64,000 nt of DNA from Parasaccharibacter apium. GTDB taxonomy: Bacteria; Pseudomonadota; Alphaproteobacteria; Acetobacterales; Acetobacteraceae. Positions within the stretch are counted from its first letter, which is position 1, and each line of letters opens with the position of its first letter. Both the position numbers and the translations under genes were made by a program. The DNA is taken from the NCBI RefSeq assembly GCF_002592045.1, contig NZ_MEJG01000006.1:1-64000 (forward strand), read 5' to 3'. This document shows positions 1 to 9,134 of the stretch, one piece after another. Under the pieces are notes generated by a model, which saw only the letters and a program-made list of their open reading frames with translations, was not told the origin of the DNA and searched no databases.

Positions 1-38
1 GATTCTTTAAACTTTCTACTCTCTCTCTCACAAAAATA

Positions 39-65
39 AAAAACCGCCCAAAACGGGCGGTTTTT
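39..65 (-). terminator. Rho-independent terminator of clpB
   Basis: A perfect 6-bp GC stem (44-49 with 55-60) closes a 5-nt loop and is flanked by A residues before and T residues after, so it can be extended by A-T pairs to 11 bp. Read on the minus strand it lies about 20 nt past the clpB stop codon. The symmetric A/T flanks mean it could also stop transcription on the plus strand. Confidence 0.85.
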
Positions 66-84
66 ATCAATTTACGTCCTCCTC

Positions 85-2685
85 TTAGCTCTGAGCGGTG
101 GCATGTCCATTTATGAGCAACCCTTGCTCATTAGCGGAGATTGCCACCTCATCCCCATCATGGATAGTCCCTTCTAACAGAAGGCCCGCAAGGGGGTTCT
201 GTAACTCACGCTGAATGACCCGCTTTAATGGGCGCGCGCCATAGACGGGGTCATACCCAGCCTCGGCCATCCACTCCCGTGCTTTATCATCCAGAGAGAG
301 GGTGATTTTGCGATCAGCCAGAAGATGCCGCAGGCGGCCAAGCTGAATCTCCACAATTTGCCCCATATCGGCCCGTTGGAGACGGGAGAACAGGATGATT
401 TCGTCCAGACGATTAAGGAACTCCGGCCGGAAATGCGCCCGGACAACCTCCATCACCTCATTACGGACGGACTCGGTGGATTCGCCATCCTTCTGATGCG
501 CTAGAATCTCAGAGCCGAGATTGCTCGTCAGCACGATGATGGTATTGCGGAAATCCACCACACGGCCTTGCCCGTCTGTCAGACGGCCATCATCAAGCAC
601 CTGAAGTAAGATGTTAAAGACATCCTCATGCGCTTTCTCCACCTCATCAAAGAGGATGACCTGATAAGGACGACGCCGTACGGCCTCGGTCAACACACCG
701 CCTTCATCATAACCGACATAGCCCGGAGGGGCCCCGATGAGACGAGAGACGGAGTGCTTCTCCATAAACTCGCTCATATCAATCCGCAGCAAGGCGCGTT
801 CATCATCAAAGAGGAACTGCGCGAGCGTCTTGGCAAGCTCGGTTTTACCCACACCGGTAGGGCCGAGGAACAAGAAGGAACCAATCGGGCGGTTAGGGTC
901 CTGCAAGCCCGCACGCGCACGACGCACAGCATTAGAGACAGCGACCAAGGCTGATTCCTGCCCTACGACACGCTCCCGCAAGACGGATTCCATACGCATG
1001 AGTTTGGACCGCTCACCTTCTAGCATCCGGTCCACGGGCACACCTGTCCAACGGGAGACAACCGCAGCGATGCCCTGGTCTGTCACCGTATCGGCAAAAA
1101 GGCCGGTTTCATCCGCTTGTGCTTCAGCCTGCTGGGCTTGCTCAATCTGACGCTCTAGCTCAGGGATGCGGCTATACATCAACTCAGAGGCCCGTTGGAG
1201 ATTCCCCTGACGTTGCGCGACCTCAACCTCTGAGCGTGCATGGTCGAGTTCTTCCTTATATTTTTGCACAGCATTCATGCGGTCTTTCTCCGCGTGCCAC
1301 GCTGCACTCATCGCATCGGACTTCTCTTGTAGGTCGGCAAGCTCCGCCTCCAACGCTTCGAGCCGCTCACGAGAGGCTGTGTCATCCTCTTTGCGAATCG
1401 CCTCACGCTCAATCTTGAGCTGGATGATGCGGCGGTCTAGCTCGTCCAAAGCCTCGGGCTTGCTGTCGATCTGCATCCGCAGGCGGCTCGCGGCCTCGTC
1501 AATCAGGTCGATGGCTTTATCGGGGAGGAAGCGGTCCGTGATGTAGCGGTTGGACAGCGTGGCAGCTGAGACCAAAGCGTTATCGGTAATCCGCACCCCA
1601 TGATGCAGCTCGTACTTCTCCTTAATCCCGCGCAGGATAGAGATTGTATCCGCCACAGAGGGCTCACCCACAAAAACCGGCTGGAAGCGGCGTGCGAGGG
1701 CGGCATCCTTCTCGATATATTTGCGGTATTCATCCAGCGTTGTGGCCCCAAGGCAGTGCAACACACCGCGGGCGAGTTCTGGCTTGATGAGGTTGGAAGC
1801 ATCCATCGCCCCGCTAGAGCGACCGGCCCCAACAAGGGTGTGCATCTCATCAATAAAGAGGATGATTTGCCCCTCGGCACTTTCAATTTCTTTGAGGACG
1901 GCCTTCAGACGTTCTTCAAACTCACCTTGATATTTCGCACCGGCAATCAATGCGCCCATATCGAGGGAAAGCAGCTTCTTATTGCGCAAAGCCTCTGGCA
2001 CATCGCCATTGACGATGCGTAGAGCCAGCCCCTCCACAATGGCGGTCTTACCAACGCCGGGTTCGCCAATCAGTACCGGGTTGTTCTTGCTGCGGCGTGC
2101 CAGCACTTGGATAGCACGGCGAATCTCCTCATCACGCCCGATGACGGGGTCCAGCTTACCTTCCTGCGCTTGGGCTGTGACATCGCGCGCATATTTCTTC
2201 AACGCATCGAAGTTATTTTCAGCCGAAGCTGAATCAACTGTACGGCCTTTGCGTACAGCGGCAATGGCCCCTTCCAACGCTTGAGCGGACGCTTTGCCCT
2301 GCCGCAGAGCCTCCCCGGCGGGGGTTTTGCTCGCAGCAATGCCCGCTAAAAGACGGTCCTGCGCGACATAGCTATCACCGGCGGCTTTGGCAGCAGCCTC
2401 TGCACCATCTAAGACACGTACAAAATCCGGTGTTGGTTGAGGTTGTGACGCCCCACTGCCTTGCACGGTTGGCAATTTCGCCAACGCGGCATCATTAGCG
2501 TGTTGAACAGATTTAGGGTCACCCCCTGCTGCACGAATCAGGCCCGCAGCGGCCCCTTGCTCATCATCCAACAGGGCCTTAAGCAAATGCTCTGGCGTTA
2601 ATTGCTGGTGATAATCACGCAGAGCAATGGTCTGAGCCGCTTGAATGAAGCCTTGGCTCCGCTCTGTAAACTTCTGAATATCCAT
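85..2685 (-). CDS. clpB: ATP-dependent chaperone ClpB
   Basis: Hsp100-family disaggregase that threads aggregated proteins through a hexameric ring and works with DnaK in the cytoplasm. The 866-residue product has the full architecture: an N-terminal Clp repeat domain (about 1-145), a first AAA+ module with Walker A GEPGVGKT near residue 208, a long coiled-coil middle domain (about 410-525), and a second AAA+ module with GPTGVGKT near 610 and the sensor region NRLDEIILF. Length matches the family (about 860). The ATG start is preceded by a purine-rich ribosome site (GGAGAG). It is alone on its strand, with yqgE upstream in the same direction. A 17-bp palindrome sits about 75 bp upstream. I saw no clear heat-shock sigma-factor promoter. 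Confidence 0.97.
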   Translation of the reverse strand: MDIQKFTERSQGFIQAAQTIALRDYHQQLTPEHLLKALLDDEQGAAAGLIRAAGGDPKSVQHANDAALAKLPTVQGSGASQPQPTPDFVRVLDGAEAAAKAAGDSYVAQDRLLAGIAASKTPAGEALRQGKASAQALEGAIAAVRKGRTVDSASAENNFDALKKYARDVTAQAQEGKLDPVIGRDEEIRRAIQVLARRSKNNPVLIGEPGVGKTAIVEGLALRIVNGDVPEALRNKKLLSLDMGALIAGAKYQGEFEERLKAVLKEIESAEGQIILFIDEMHTLVGAGRSSGAMDASNLIKPELARGVLHCLGATTLDEYRKYIEKDAALARRFQPVFVGEPSVADTISILRGIKEKYELHHGVRITDNALVSAATLSNRYITDRFLPDKAIDLIDEAASRLRMQIDSKPEALDELDRRIIQLKIEREAIRKEDDTASRERLEALEAELADLQEKSDAMSAAWHAEKDRMNAVQKYKEELDHARSEVEVAQRQGNLQRASELMYSRIPELERQIEQAQQAEAQADETGLFADTVTDQGIAAVVSRWTGVPVDRMLEGERSKLMRMESVLRERVVGQESALVAVSNAVRRARAGLQDPNRPIGSFLFLGPTGVGKTELAKTLAQFLFDDERALLRIDMSEFMEKHSVSRLIGAPPGYVGYDEGGVLTEAVRRRPYQVILFDEVEKAHEDVFNILLQVLDDGRLTDGQGRVVDFRNTIIVLTSNLGSEILAHQKDGESTESVRNEVMEVVRAHFRPEFLNRLDEIILFSRLQRADMGQIVEIQLGRLRHLLADRKITLSLDDKAREWMAEAGYDPVYGARPLKRVIQRELQNPLAGLLLEGTIHDGDEVAISANEQGLLINGHATAQS

Positions 2686-2759
2686 AATCTTGCCTCTCCG
2701 TCTCGCCCCATTTTTGGCAGCGATGAATGTCCAGCCTGCCCCATTATGGCGACATGCTT

Positions 2760-2776
2760 TGCCTAAAATTTAGGCA
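2760..2776. promoter_or_regulatory. 17-bp palindrome upstream of clpB (candidate operator)
   Basis: TGCCTAAA and its exact reverse complement TTTAGGCA flank a single A. The site is 75 bp upstream of the clpB start and about 105 bp beyond the yqgE stop. No T-run follows on the minus strand, so a terminator for yqgE is unlikely. It resembles an operator, but I do not recognise its regulator and it does not match the CIRCE consensus. Confidence 0.4.
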
Positions 2777-2880
2777 CGATGACGCCTATTTCAAGAGGGC
2801 GTTCCGAGATTATCCCCACATCAATTATGTGAGCCGAAATGAGGCTTATGGCAATGGAAGGGCAGCTTTGCGTGTTACGC

Positions 2881-3483
2881 TTAGGCCTCCCCTACAGATG
2901 CAGAGAGTGAAGCGGGCTCCAGCCCTACGCTGGCTAAAGCGCGTTGCCATTTTGAGGAAGGGTCCACGTCAAAGATAATATCGGCCTGTGCCGGGGCGAC
3001 ATACCACGCATTGCCGTGGAGAATCTCCTCCTCCAACTGTCCGGCCGCCCATGCTGCATGACCAAGAAGGAGCATAGCTTGCTCTGGCCCCCGCCCTGCG
3101 GCGAGCTCTTTAATCATCTCAAGGCTTGCGCTGACCTCTGCCACGGGGCCTTCTTCCGCCAGAACGGAGAGACGACGCTTAGCCCCTTGCTCGCCCAAAG
3201 AGGTGGGCGTGTGGAGGACAAAGCCACGTCCTGGCTCTACCGGCCCACCAACACCGACACCAAATAAGCGTTGTGGTGGGTTGGGTGAGACATCAAGCTG
3301 TCTGAGCAGCTCGCCAATATCTGGGTGGGTGAGACGGCGATTAACAATCATCCCCATCGCCCCAGCCTCCGCAGAGTGCGCGCAGAGATAAATGACGGTT
3401 TGAGCAAACTCCGTCCCCGCCAAAACAGGGCTGGCAATGAGCAAACGGTCCGTCAATATCTCATGAGGGGCAAGAATCGGCAT
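2881..3483 (-). CDS. yqgE: YqgE/AlgH family protein (UPF0301)
   Basis: A 200-residue member of the YqgE/AlgH family, conserved in Gram-negative bacteria with no firmly established biochemical role (AlgH has been linked to alginate regulation in Pseudomonas). Recognised by the N-terminal pattern ending in LLIASP, the segment GMIVNRRL and the later GHAAWAAGQLEEEI. I chose the ATG at 3483 because AAGAGG lies 5 nt upstream; an upstream GTG at 3489 would add two residues but sits inside that ribosome site. It is transcribed toward clpB with a gap of about 195 bp that contains no other gene, so co-transcription is uncertain. Confidence 0.9.
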   Translation of the reverse strand: MPILAPHEILTDRLLIASPVLAGTEFAQTVIYLCAHSAEAGAMGMIVNRRLTHPDIGELLRQLDVSPNPPQRLFGVGVGGPVEPGRGFVLHTPTSLGEQGAKRRLSVLAEEGPVAEVSASLEMIKELAAGRGPEQAMLLLGHAAWAAGQLEEEILHGNAWYVAPAQADIIFDVDPSSKWQRALASVGLEPASLSASVGEA

Positions 3484-3566
3484 GAACACCTCTTACAAAC
3501 AATATGAGCAGCCATCATAACAAGATATAGTGCTGTTTTTACACATCATAGAGCGGAGTGCGCACT

Positions 3567-4328
3567 ATGTCGCCATCACAGATTATTCTCGTCACAGGGG
3601 CTACGGCAGGCTTTGGCCGTACAATAGCCACGCGCCTTGTTAAAGAAGGGCATCGTGTCATCGGGACAGGCCGCCGGGGTGAGCGACTCGCTGCTCTCCA
3701 TAAAGAATTGGGCGCGCACTTTCTCCCCCTCACATTAGATATGCAGGACCATGCCGCCCTGCGCGCACTGCCAGACAGCTTGCCAGAGGAATGGCGGGCT
3801 ATTGATGTCCTCATCAATAATGCCGGTCTTGCTTTGGGTGTAACCCCTGCCCAAGAGTCCTCCATTGAGGATTGGGAGACCATGATTGGCACCAACATCT
3901 CCGGCCTTGTGGAAATTACCCACGCAATCTTGCCGGGTATGGTGGCGCGTAACCGTGGTTATATTATCTCCATCGGCAGTACGGCAGGGCATTACGCATA
4001 TCGCGGGGGGAATGTTTATGGGGCGACAAAAGCCTTCGTTGCCCAATTTATGAAGAATCTACGCACAGACCTGCTCGGCACGGCTTTACGCAGCACAACT
4101 ATTGAGCCCGGTCTTGTGGGCGGTAGTGAGTTTAGCAATGTACGTTTGCGTGACGATGCCAAAGCCCGCGCTGTTTATGAAAATGCAACGCCTCTCATAC
4201 CTGCTGATATTGCCGAGACCGTCTCATGGCTGATTAACCTCCCCGCCCATATGAATGTGAATCATTTAGAGATTATGCCTGTCTGCCAAGCATCGGGTGG
4301 TTTAGCGGTCATCAAAAAGGAGGGGTAA
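3567..4328 (+). CDS. SDR-family NADP-dependent oxidoreductase, YdfG-like
   Basis: Classical short-chain dehydrogenase of 253 residues. It has the N-terminal nucleotide-binding motif TGATAGFG, the NNAG motif, the catalytic Ser in SIGSTAGHYAYRGGNVYGATKAF together with the YxxxK pair (Y..ATK), and a PG motif after the active site. Overall it resembles YdfG, which oxidises L-allo-threonine, serine and 3-hydroxy acids; the actual substrate cannot be read from the sequence. The start at 3567 follows GGAG by 8 nt; an in-frame GTG at 3558 overlaps that site. It stands alone between yqgE (divergent) and the helicase gene (convergent, 18 bp away). Confidence 0.9.
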   Translation: MSPSQIILVTGATAGFGRTIATRLVKEGHRVIGTGRRGERLAALHKELGAHFLPLTLDMQDHAALRALPDSLPEEWRAIDVLINNAGLALGVTPAQESSIEDWETMIGTNISGLVEITHAILPGMVARNRGYIISIGSTAGHYAYRGGNVYGATKAFVAQFMKNLRTDLLGTALRSTTIEPGLVGGSEFSNVRLRDDAKARAVYENATPLIPADIAETVSWLINLPAHMNVNHLEIMPVCQASGGLAVIKKEG

Positions 4329-4337
4329 GCCCCCTCC
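4319..4337. terminator. Hairpin between convergent genes
   Basis: GGAGGGG (4319-4325) pairs with CCCCTCC (4331-4337) across a 5-nt loop that contains the SDR stop codon. There is no T-run, but a GC stem in an 18-bp gap between converging genes is a plausible weak bidirectional terminator. Confidence 0.4.
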
Positions 4338-4346
4338 CTTATGGCA

Positions 4347-6173
4347 TCAGCTACGGCGGCGGGAGGATTTCTCCCCATTACGCGCGGGACCAGAGCGGCG
4401 TTTTGAAGACGGGGGACCGCCGCGGCCCTCTCGTCCTTCCCGCCCCTCACGACGCCCCCCACCGCCGGGGCCACCAAAACGCCCTTTCGAAAGGCCAAAA
4501 CGGCGGCCCGGCGGGCCACCACGCCCACGGCGCGGGCCTGCCCCACCAGCGGGGGCCTCGGCAGGCTCGATAGTGACTTCGTCCTTATCCGCCCCAGCGC
4601 GACAGGCATTAAACCGCGCGACTTTTTCATCAGAAATCTGGAACAACGTATCCTCTTGCTGGATGCGGATGCTGCCAATATCGCGCTTCTGCACCCCACC
4701 GAGGCGGCAAATGAGAGGGATCAACCATTTAGGGTCAGCCTTCTCGCTACGGCCCACACCAAGGCGGAACCACGAACCGGACATATCATGCCCACGGCCC
4801 GTGCCCTCGCGCACCGCCCCACGAGTTGGGGGCTCCACCGAGACAGGACGAATATGCTCCACGCGCGGTAGATGCGCTTTATGAAAGCCCACTAACGCAC
4901 GGGCTAAATGAGCGGCATCAAACTGCTCAACTAACTTTGCCACAATCTCCTCTGGGACAGAGGCATCAACCTCGCCTGTCAAGATCGGGTCTTCTAACAA
5001 ACGTTGAGCGTCTTTCTCGGCAATGGCTTCTGCTGTAGGGACAGGCTCCCACTCTGCTTTAACGCGAGCTTGGGCGAGCACGCGCTCCGCTTTGCGCCGT
5101 TGGTTAAACGGCACCATCAACACGCTCACCCCCTTACGCCCTGCACGGCCTGTCCGACCAGAGCGATGCAAGAAGGTATCGGAGGATGAAGGCACGCTCG
5201 CATGTACAACAAGCCCCAAAGCGGGGACATCAATCCCACGCGCTGCGACATCCGTTGCCACGCATACACGCGCTGCCCCAGAGCGTAGGCTCTCAATCGC
5301 GCGGGAACGCTCATTCTGACCCATTTCGCCAGAAATGGCGACCGAGGCAAAGCCACGCTCTAGCAAGGCGGCTTGCACCTGATTCACCAAAAGCCGCGTA
5401 TTGCAGAACACCATAGCGGTTTGGCTCTCATAATAACGCAGCACATTAACGAGCGACCGCTCCACCTCTTGCGGGGCTGTAACCACGCAACGATGGGTGA
5501 TATCGGCATGTTGCTTTTGGCCGGAGACGGTATCAATCCGCTTAGCCTCTTTTTGATAACGCCGTGCCAGAGAGGCGATTTCCCGCGCGATGGTGGCGGA
5601 GAATAAAAGGGTACGGCGGTCCTTAGGGGAGGCGTCCAGAAGTTGTTCTAACTCCTCCCGGAAGCCCATATCCAACATCTCATCAGCTTCATCCAGCACG
5701 ACAACGCGCAAAGCTGCGAGATTGAGCTTACCACGGGAGAGATGGTCACAAAGCCGCCCCGGTGTGCCAACAACAATATGCGCCCCACTGGTAAGGGCGC
5801 GGGCTTCCCGGCGGGCATCTGTCCCGCCGATGCAGCTCGCAATACGCGCGCCTGTCTCACCATATAGCCAAGAAAGCTCTGCCTGCACTTGCATAGCAAG
5901 CTCCCGCGTAGGGGCGATGACTAAAGCAAGCGGTGCTTTTGTAGGGGCCATCTGGTCCCCCTCACCCAATAAATCGGAGGAGAAGGCTAGACCAAAAGCA
6001 ACCGTCTTGCCGGAGCCTGTTTGTGCGGAGACGAGCAGGTCCCGCCCCTCCAACGCTGGCTCTAATACGGCCTCTTGCACGGGCGTTGGCTGCTCATAGC
6101 CACGCGTTGCGAGGGCGCGAGTTAAGGCGGGATGGGTATCGGGAAAAGGCATCGTCAAAGAACACTCGGTCAT
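4347..6173 (-). CDS. DEAD-box ATP-dependent RNA helicase with DbpA-type RNA-binding domain
   Basis: RNA helicase of about 608 residues that probably remodels structured RNA in ribosome assembly or cold adaptation (DeaD/CsdA-like). Visible motifs are the Q motif, AQTGSGKT (Walker A), PTRELAMQ, TPGR, DEAD, SAT, ARGID and HRSGRTGRAGR. Residues about 460-540 resemble the DbpA/CsdA C-terminal RNA-binding domain (FRLGVGRSEKADP). The tail of about 70 residues is extremely Gly/Arg-rich (RGRGG, GGPGGGGRR), like RGG-type RNA-binding tails. The start is uncertain: ATG at 6173 is used here; ATG at 6152 and TTG at 6194 are alternatives, none with a strong ribosome site. The methyltransferase gene lies 111 bp upstream in the same direction. 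Confidence 0.93.
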   Translation of the reverse strand: MTECSLTMPFPDTHPALTRALATRGYEQPTPVQEAVLEPALEGRDLLVSAQTGSGKTVAFGLAFSSDLLGEGDQMAPTKAPLALVIAPTRELAMQVQAELSWLYGETGARIASCIGGTDARREARALTSGAHIVVGTPGRLCDHLSRGKLNLAALRVVVLDEADEMLDMGFREELEQLLDASPKDRRTLLFSATIAREIASLARRYQKEAKRIDTVSGQKQHADITHRCVVTAPQEVERSLVNVLRYYESQTAMVFCNTRLLVNQVQAALLERGFASVAISGEMGQNERSRAIESLRSGAARVCVATDVAARGIDVPALGLVVHASVPSSSDTFLHRSGRTGRAGRKGVSVLMVPFNQRRKAERVLAQARVKAEWEPVPTAEAIAEKDAQRLLEDPILTGEVDASVPEEIVAKLVEQFDAAHLARALVGFHKAHLPRVEHIRPVSVEPPTRGAVREGTGRGHDMSGSWFRLGVGRSEKADPKWLIPLICRLGGVQKRDIGSIRIQQEDTLFQISDEKVARFNACRAGADKDEVTIEPAEAPAGGAGPRRGRGGPPGRRFGLSKGRFGGPGGGGRREGREGREGRGGPPSSKRRSGPARNGEKSSRRRS

Positions 6174-6284
6174 ACACGGGCTGTTACGAACCAAAATATA
6201 ACAGCTAGAAAAGCGGTAAATACTCCTTTACCTGCCACAAAGCCAGAGAAGATCACCACCAAATTAAAAAGCAGCGCGTCCGCT

Positions 6285-6920
6285 TCAACTTCCAGCGGGG
6301 CAGCGGCCTATCACAGCATGTACAGTATCTTGCCATGCAGTAAGGTCTTCTGGGGGGACAACCTCGCCTGTATCAAGCTCCACAAAGCCTGCACGCTGCA
6401 TTAATGCGCTGGTGAGGCGTACGCGGTCCTCTGGCTCCAACGCTTGCCAAATGGCCACGGCTTTGGCAGGGACGAATCTGTCGGAAAAACTGATAATCAG
6501 CGGGGCACCGGGGCGGAGGATGCGGCGTATCTCCTCCAAAACCTGTTGTGGCTTAGTGAGATACGCCATGCCATCACATAGCAACGCCCCATCAAAACTC
6601 GCATCATCAAATGGTAGGGATGTATCTTGGTTGAGGTCCTGCTCCTTAAAGGACGTTAATGCAGGATTCGCCTGCAAGGCGGCTTTATGAACATCAATCC
6701 CGATAAACTCTCGGAAGGTCGCATCCTCTGGCAAATGGCTCATCGCCCCGCACATAAGGTCTAAACTACGCCCCCCTACTGGTAGAGCTGTACGATACAG
6801 GGCTGTAATGGCTGTACGCGCGCCCATATCCATTAATGAATCTAAATCCTGCCGGGCCCAGAAGCTTTTATCTGGCTCGGCTGAGGCTTGTGTAAATGCT
6901 TTCTCGTGTAAGCCTTGCAC
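6285..6920 (-). CDS. Class I SAM-dependent methyltransferase
   Basis: A 211-residue protein of the methyltransferase-11 type. The SAM-binding motif I region is LDLMCGAMSHLP (the usual GxGxG is degenerate, CGAMS), the acidic motif II residue is in GIDVH, and motif IV is DGALLCDGMAYL, followed by IRRILRPGAPLIISFSD. The substrate is unknown; the sequence resembles enzymes annotated only as methyltransferase domain proteins. GTG start at 6920 with GGGAG five nt upstream. It precedes the helicase gene on the same strand, which suggests but does not prove an RNA-related role. Confidence 0.75.
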   Translation of the reverse strand: MQGLHEKAFTQASAEPDKSFWARQDLDSLMDMGARTAITALYRTALPVGGRSLDLMCGAMSHLPEDATFREFIGIDVHKAALQANPALTSFKEQDLNQDTSLPFDDASFDGALLCDGMAYLTKPQQVLEEIRRILRPGAPLIISFSDRFVPAKAVAIWQALEPEDRVRLTSALMQRAGFVELDTGEVVPPEDLTAWQDTVHAVIGRCPAGS

Positions 6921-7057
6921 GGTGCTCCCTTCCTTTACTCGCTAGGTCGGTCTTTATCATAGATAAAGAAAAAATGCGCTCTCTATAACGGGGCATTTTA
7001 CCCCAGCCCCACAAGCTTATAAAAGGGAGCCATCTCATCCATCTCTAGGAGGGCCTT

Positions 7058-7867
7058 ATGGGCATGTCCTTTACGAAAATGCACGGATTAGGGAATGATT
7101 TTGTCATTCTTGATGGCAGAAGGACCCCCCTTACCCTGCCCTCCACCTTGATAAGCCGTTTATGTGACCGCCAACGCGGCATTGGCTGTGACCAGCTCGT
7201 CACGCTCTCCCCGCCCACACGCGCCGGGGCGGATGTGTTGGTCCGCTTCTTCAACCCTGATGGGTCAGAGGCGGGGGCGTGTGGTAATGCCTCCCGCTGT
7301 GTTGCCGCCTTATTAGGGGGGAGCCCTACATTACAAACCCAAAATGGCCTCCTCCCCACATCACAAACAGATGGTCTTGTTTCTGTCCTCATGGGTAAGC
7401 CTCATCTGGACTGGCAAAGCATCCCCCTCGCCAATGCGTGTGATACAGCCCATCTCCCCCTTTATGATGGGGCTGCATGCTCTATGGGCAATCCCCATCT
7501 CACGCTTTTTCGTTCTATCGAAGATGCCGCCACACTTGGCCCTGTTTTGGAGACGGACCCGCTCTTTCCCGAGCGTGCCAATATCGGCTTTGCGGACATA
7601 CAATCCCCCACCCATCTGCGCTTGCGTGTGTGGGAGCGCGGAGCGGGGCTGACCCTTGCTTGTGGCTCTGGTGCCTGTGCGGCTGTTGTCAATGCTGCTC
7701 GGCGCGGCCTTGTGGAACGGACCTGCCTTGTCAGTATGGAATGTGGCTCTCTTACCATCACATGGCAGGATGATGACTATGTGCTCATGACAGGCCCCGC
7801 CCAACATGTGTTCACCGGTACGTTAGATGAGACATGGCTGGCAGAGGGCCAGGCCCCCGCCCTATGA
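7058..7867 (+). CDS. dapF: Diaminopimelate epimerase
   Basis: Converts LL- to meso-diaminopimelate, the last step before peptidoglycan cross-linking residue and lysine supply. The product (269 residues) begins with the family signature FTKMHGLGNDFV and has both catalytic cysteines, in GACGNASR (Cys75) and ACGSGACA near residue 205. AGGAGGG ends 4 nt before the first ATG and 10 nt before a second ATG at 7064, so either could be used. Its stop codon overlaps the mtaB start (ATGA), and ftsY follows: a three-gene block common in alphaproteobacteria. Confidence 0.96.
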   Translation: MGMSFTKMHGLGNDFVILDGRRTPLTLPSTLISRLCDRQRGIGCDQLVTLSPPTRAGADVLVRFFNPDGSEAGACGNASRCVAALLGGSPTLQTQNGLLPTSQTDGLVSVLMGKPHLDWQSIPLANACDTAHLPLYDGAACSMGNPHLTLFRSIEDAATLGPVLETDPLFPERANIGFADIQSPTHLRLRVWERGAGLTLACGSGACAAVVNAARRGLVERTCLVSMECGSLTITWQDDDYVLMTGPAQHVFTGTLDETWLAEGQAPAL

Positions 7868-9090
7868 GTATTACACTTCTCACCTTTGGCTGCCGCCTAA
7901 ATGCGCATGAAAGTGACGCGATGGAACATCTTGCCCGACAGGGGTTAGGGCAAGAGGGGCACACCATCATCGTCAATAGCTGCACTGTTACAGCCGAGGC
8001 CGAACGGCAAGCCCGGCAGGCTATTCGCCGCGCTCATCGGGAGAATCCCTCAGCGCGCATCATTGTAACTGGATGTGCCTCCGAGCGTGCAGCAGAGGCG
8101 TGGGCCGCTTTACCCGGTGTTACGAAGGTTATCCCCAATACGGAAAAGACACATCCCTCCACATGGGGTTTGCCGGAGGAGGCAGGTCGCACCCCACCGC
8201 CTTCCCGCTATATTCGGGCGTTACTGCAAGTACAGCAAGGCTGCGATAATGATTGCACCTTCTGCGTGATTCCAGCTGGGCGGGGGCAATCGACCTCTAT
8301 GCCCTTAGCGGACATCATCCCCAAAGCGCGTGCCCTGACAGAGGCAGGGCATTGTGAGATTGTCCTTACAGGGGTGGATATTGCCTCATGGCAGCATGGG
8401 GGACAGGGGTTGGGGCAGCTCTGCCGTCATCTTTTGGATGAAGTGCCAGAGATTGCCCGTTTGCGGCTTTCCTCCATCGACCCTATGATTCTTACCCCTA
8501 AAGAAGGCGACCATGCTTTATGGCAGCTCATCGCTGATGAGCCACGCTTTATGCCGCATCTGCATTTATCGCTCCAAGCGGGGTCGGACCTCATCCTCAA
8601 ACGCATGAAACGCCGCCATAATACGCAGGATGTCGCAAAGTTAGTGCAGCATGTGCGCCGCTTGCGGCCTGATGCAGGCTTTGGGGCGGATGTGATTGCG
8701 GGCTTCCCAACGGAGACGGAGGCGTTATTCCAAGAGACATATGAGTTCCTCGCCGAGCAGGCTATCCCTTTCCTCCATGTCTTTCCCTATAGCGAACGAC
8801 CTGGCACGCCAGCAGCACGCATGCCCTCTATTCCGCGTGCCATTCGCCAAGAACGTGCAGCGAAACTTCGCCACTTAGGCCATGAGGTGAGAGAGCAGTT
8901 CCTCCGCCGCTTTATTGGGCAGGAAAAAACAGTCCTTATGGAAAGCCCCACAAGCGGCCATACGCCAGAATTCGCCGCCTTTACCCTCACCTCTGCCCCA
9001 CAAAACATGCCCCCTACTCAACGCGGGCGGTTAGAGCGCATCCGCATCCTAAAGGTGCAGGATGGTCTTTTATTGGCAGAAATCCTCTAG
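7864..9090 (+). CDS. mtaB: tRNA t6A37 methylthiotransferase MtaB
   Basis: Radical-SAM enzyme that adds a methylthio group to N6-threonylcarbamoyladenosine at tRNA position 37. The N-terminal UPF0004 domain carries the three cluster cysteines Cys10, Cys40 and Cys71; the radical-SAM motif CxxxCxxC is at Cys127, Cys131 and Cys134 (GCDNDCTFC). The C-terminal part is a short TRAM-like region. The start at 7864 overlaps the dapF stop by four bases (ATGA), which implies translational coupling; an in-frame upstream ATG at 7834 lies inside dapF and is less likely. The tsaB gene for the precursor modification is also in this window. Confidence 0.94.
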   Translation: MSITLLTFGCRLNAHESDAMEHLARQGLGQEGHTIIVNSCTVTAEAERQARQAIRRAHRENPSARIIVTGCASERAAEAWAALPGVTKVIPNTEKTHPSTWGLPEEAGRTPPPSRYIRALLQVQQGCDNDCTFCVIPAGRGQSTSMPLADIIPKARALTEAGHCEIVLTGVDIASWQHGGQGLGQLCRHLLDEVPEIARLRLSSIDPMILTPKEGDHALWQLIADEPRFMPHLHLSLQAGSDLILKRMKRRHNTQDVAKLVQHVRRLRPDAGFGADVIAGFPTETEALFQETYEFLAEQAIPFLHVFPYSERPGTPAARMPSIPRAIRQERAAKLRHLGHEVREQFLRRFIGQEKTVLMESPTSGHTPEFAAFTLTSAPQNMPPTQRGRLERIRILKVQDGLLLAEIL

Positions 9091-9134
9091 AGAGGGCTTG
9101 ACGGCTCCCCCTTTCTCACACCAAGTCGTCTGCT

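Noticed and set aside
1503-2284. Opposite-strand and frame-shifted reading frames over clpB
   Set aside because: Long shadow frames are expected in GC-rich coding DNA; clpB fully explains the region with intact motifs.
2727-2978. A plus-strand 83-codon frame downstream of yqgE
   Set aside because: It overlaps yqgE antisense and the clpB upstream palindrome; no ribosome site or recognisable protein features.
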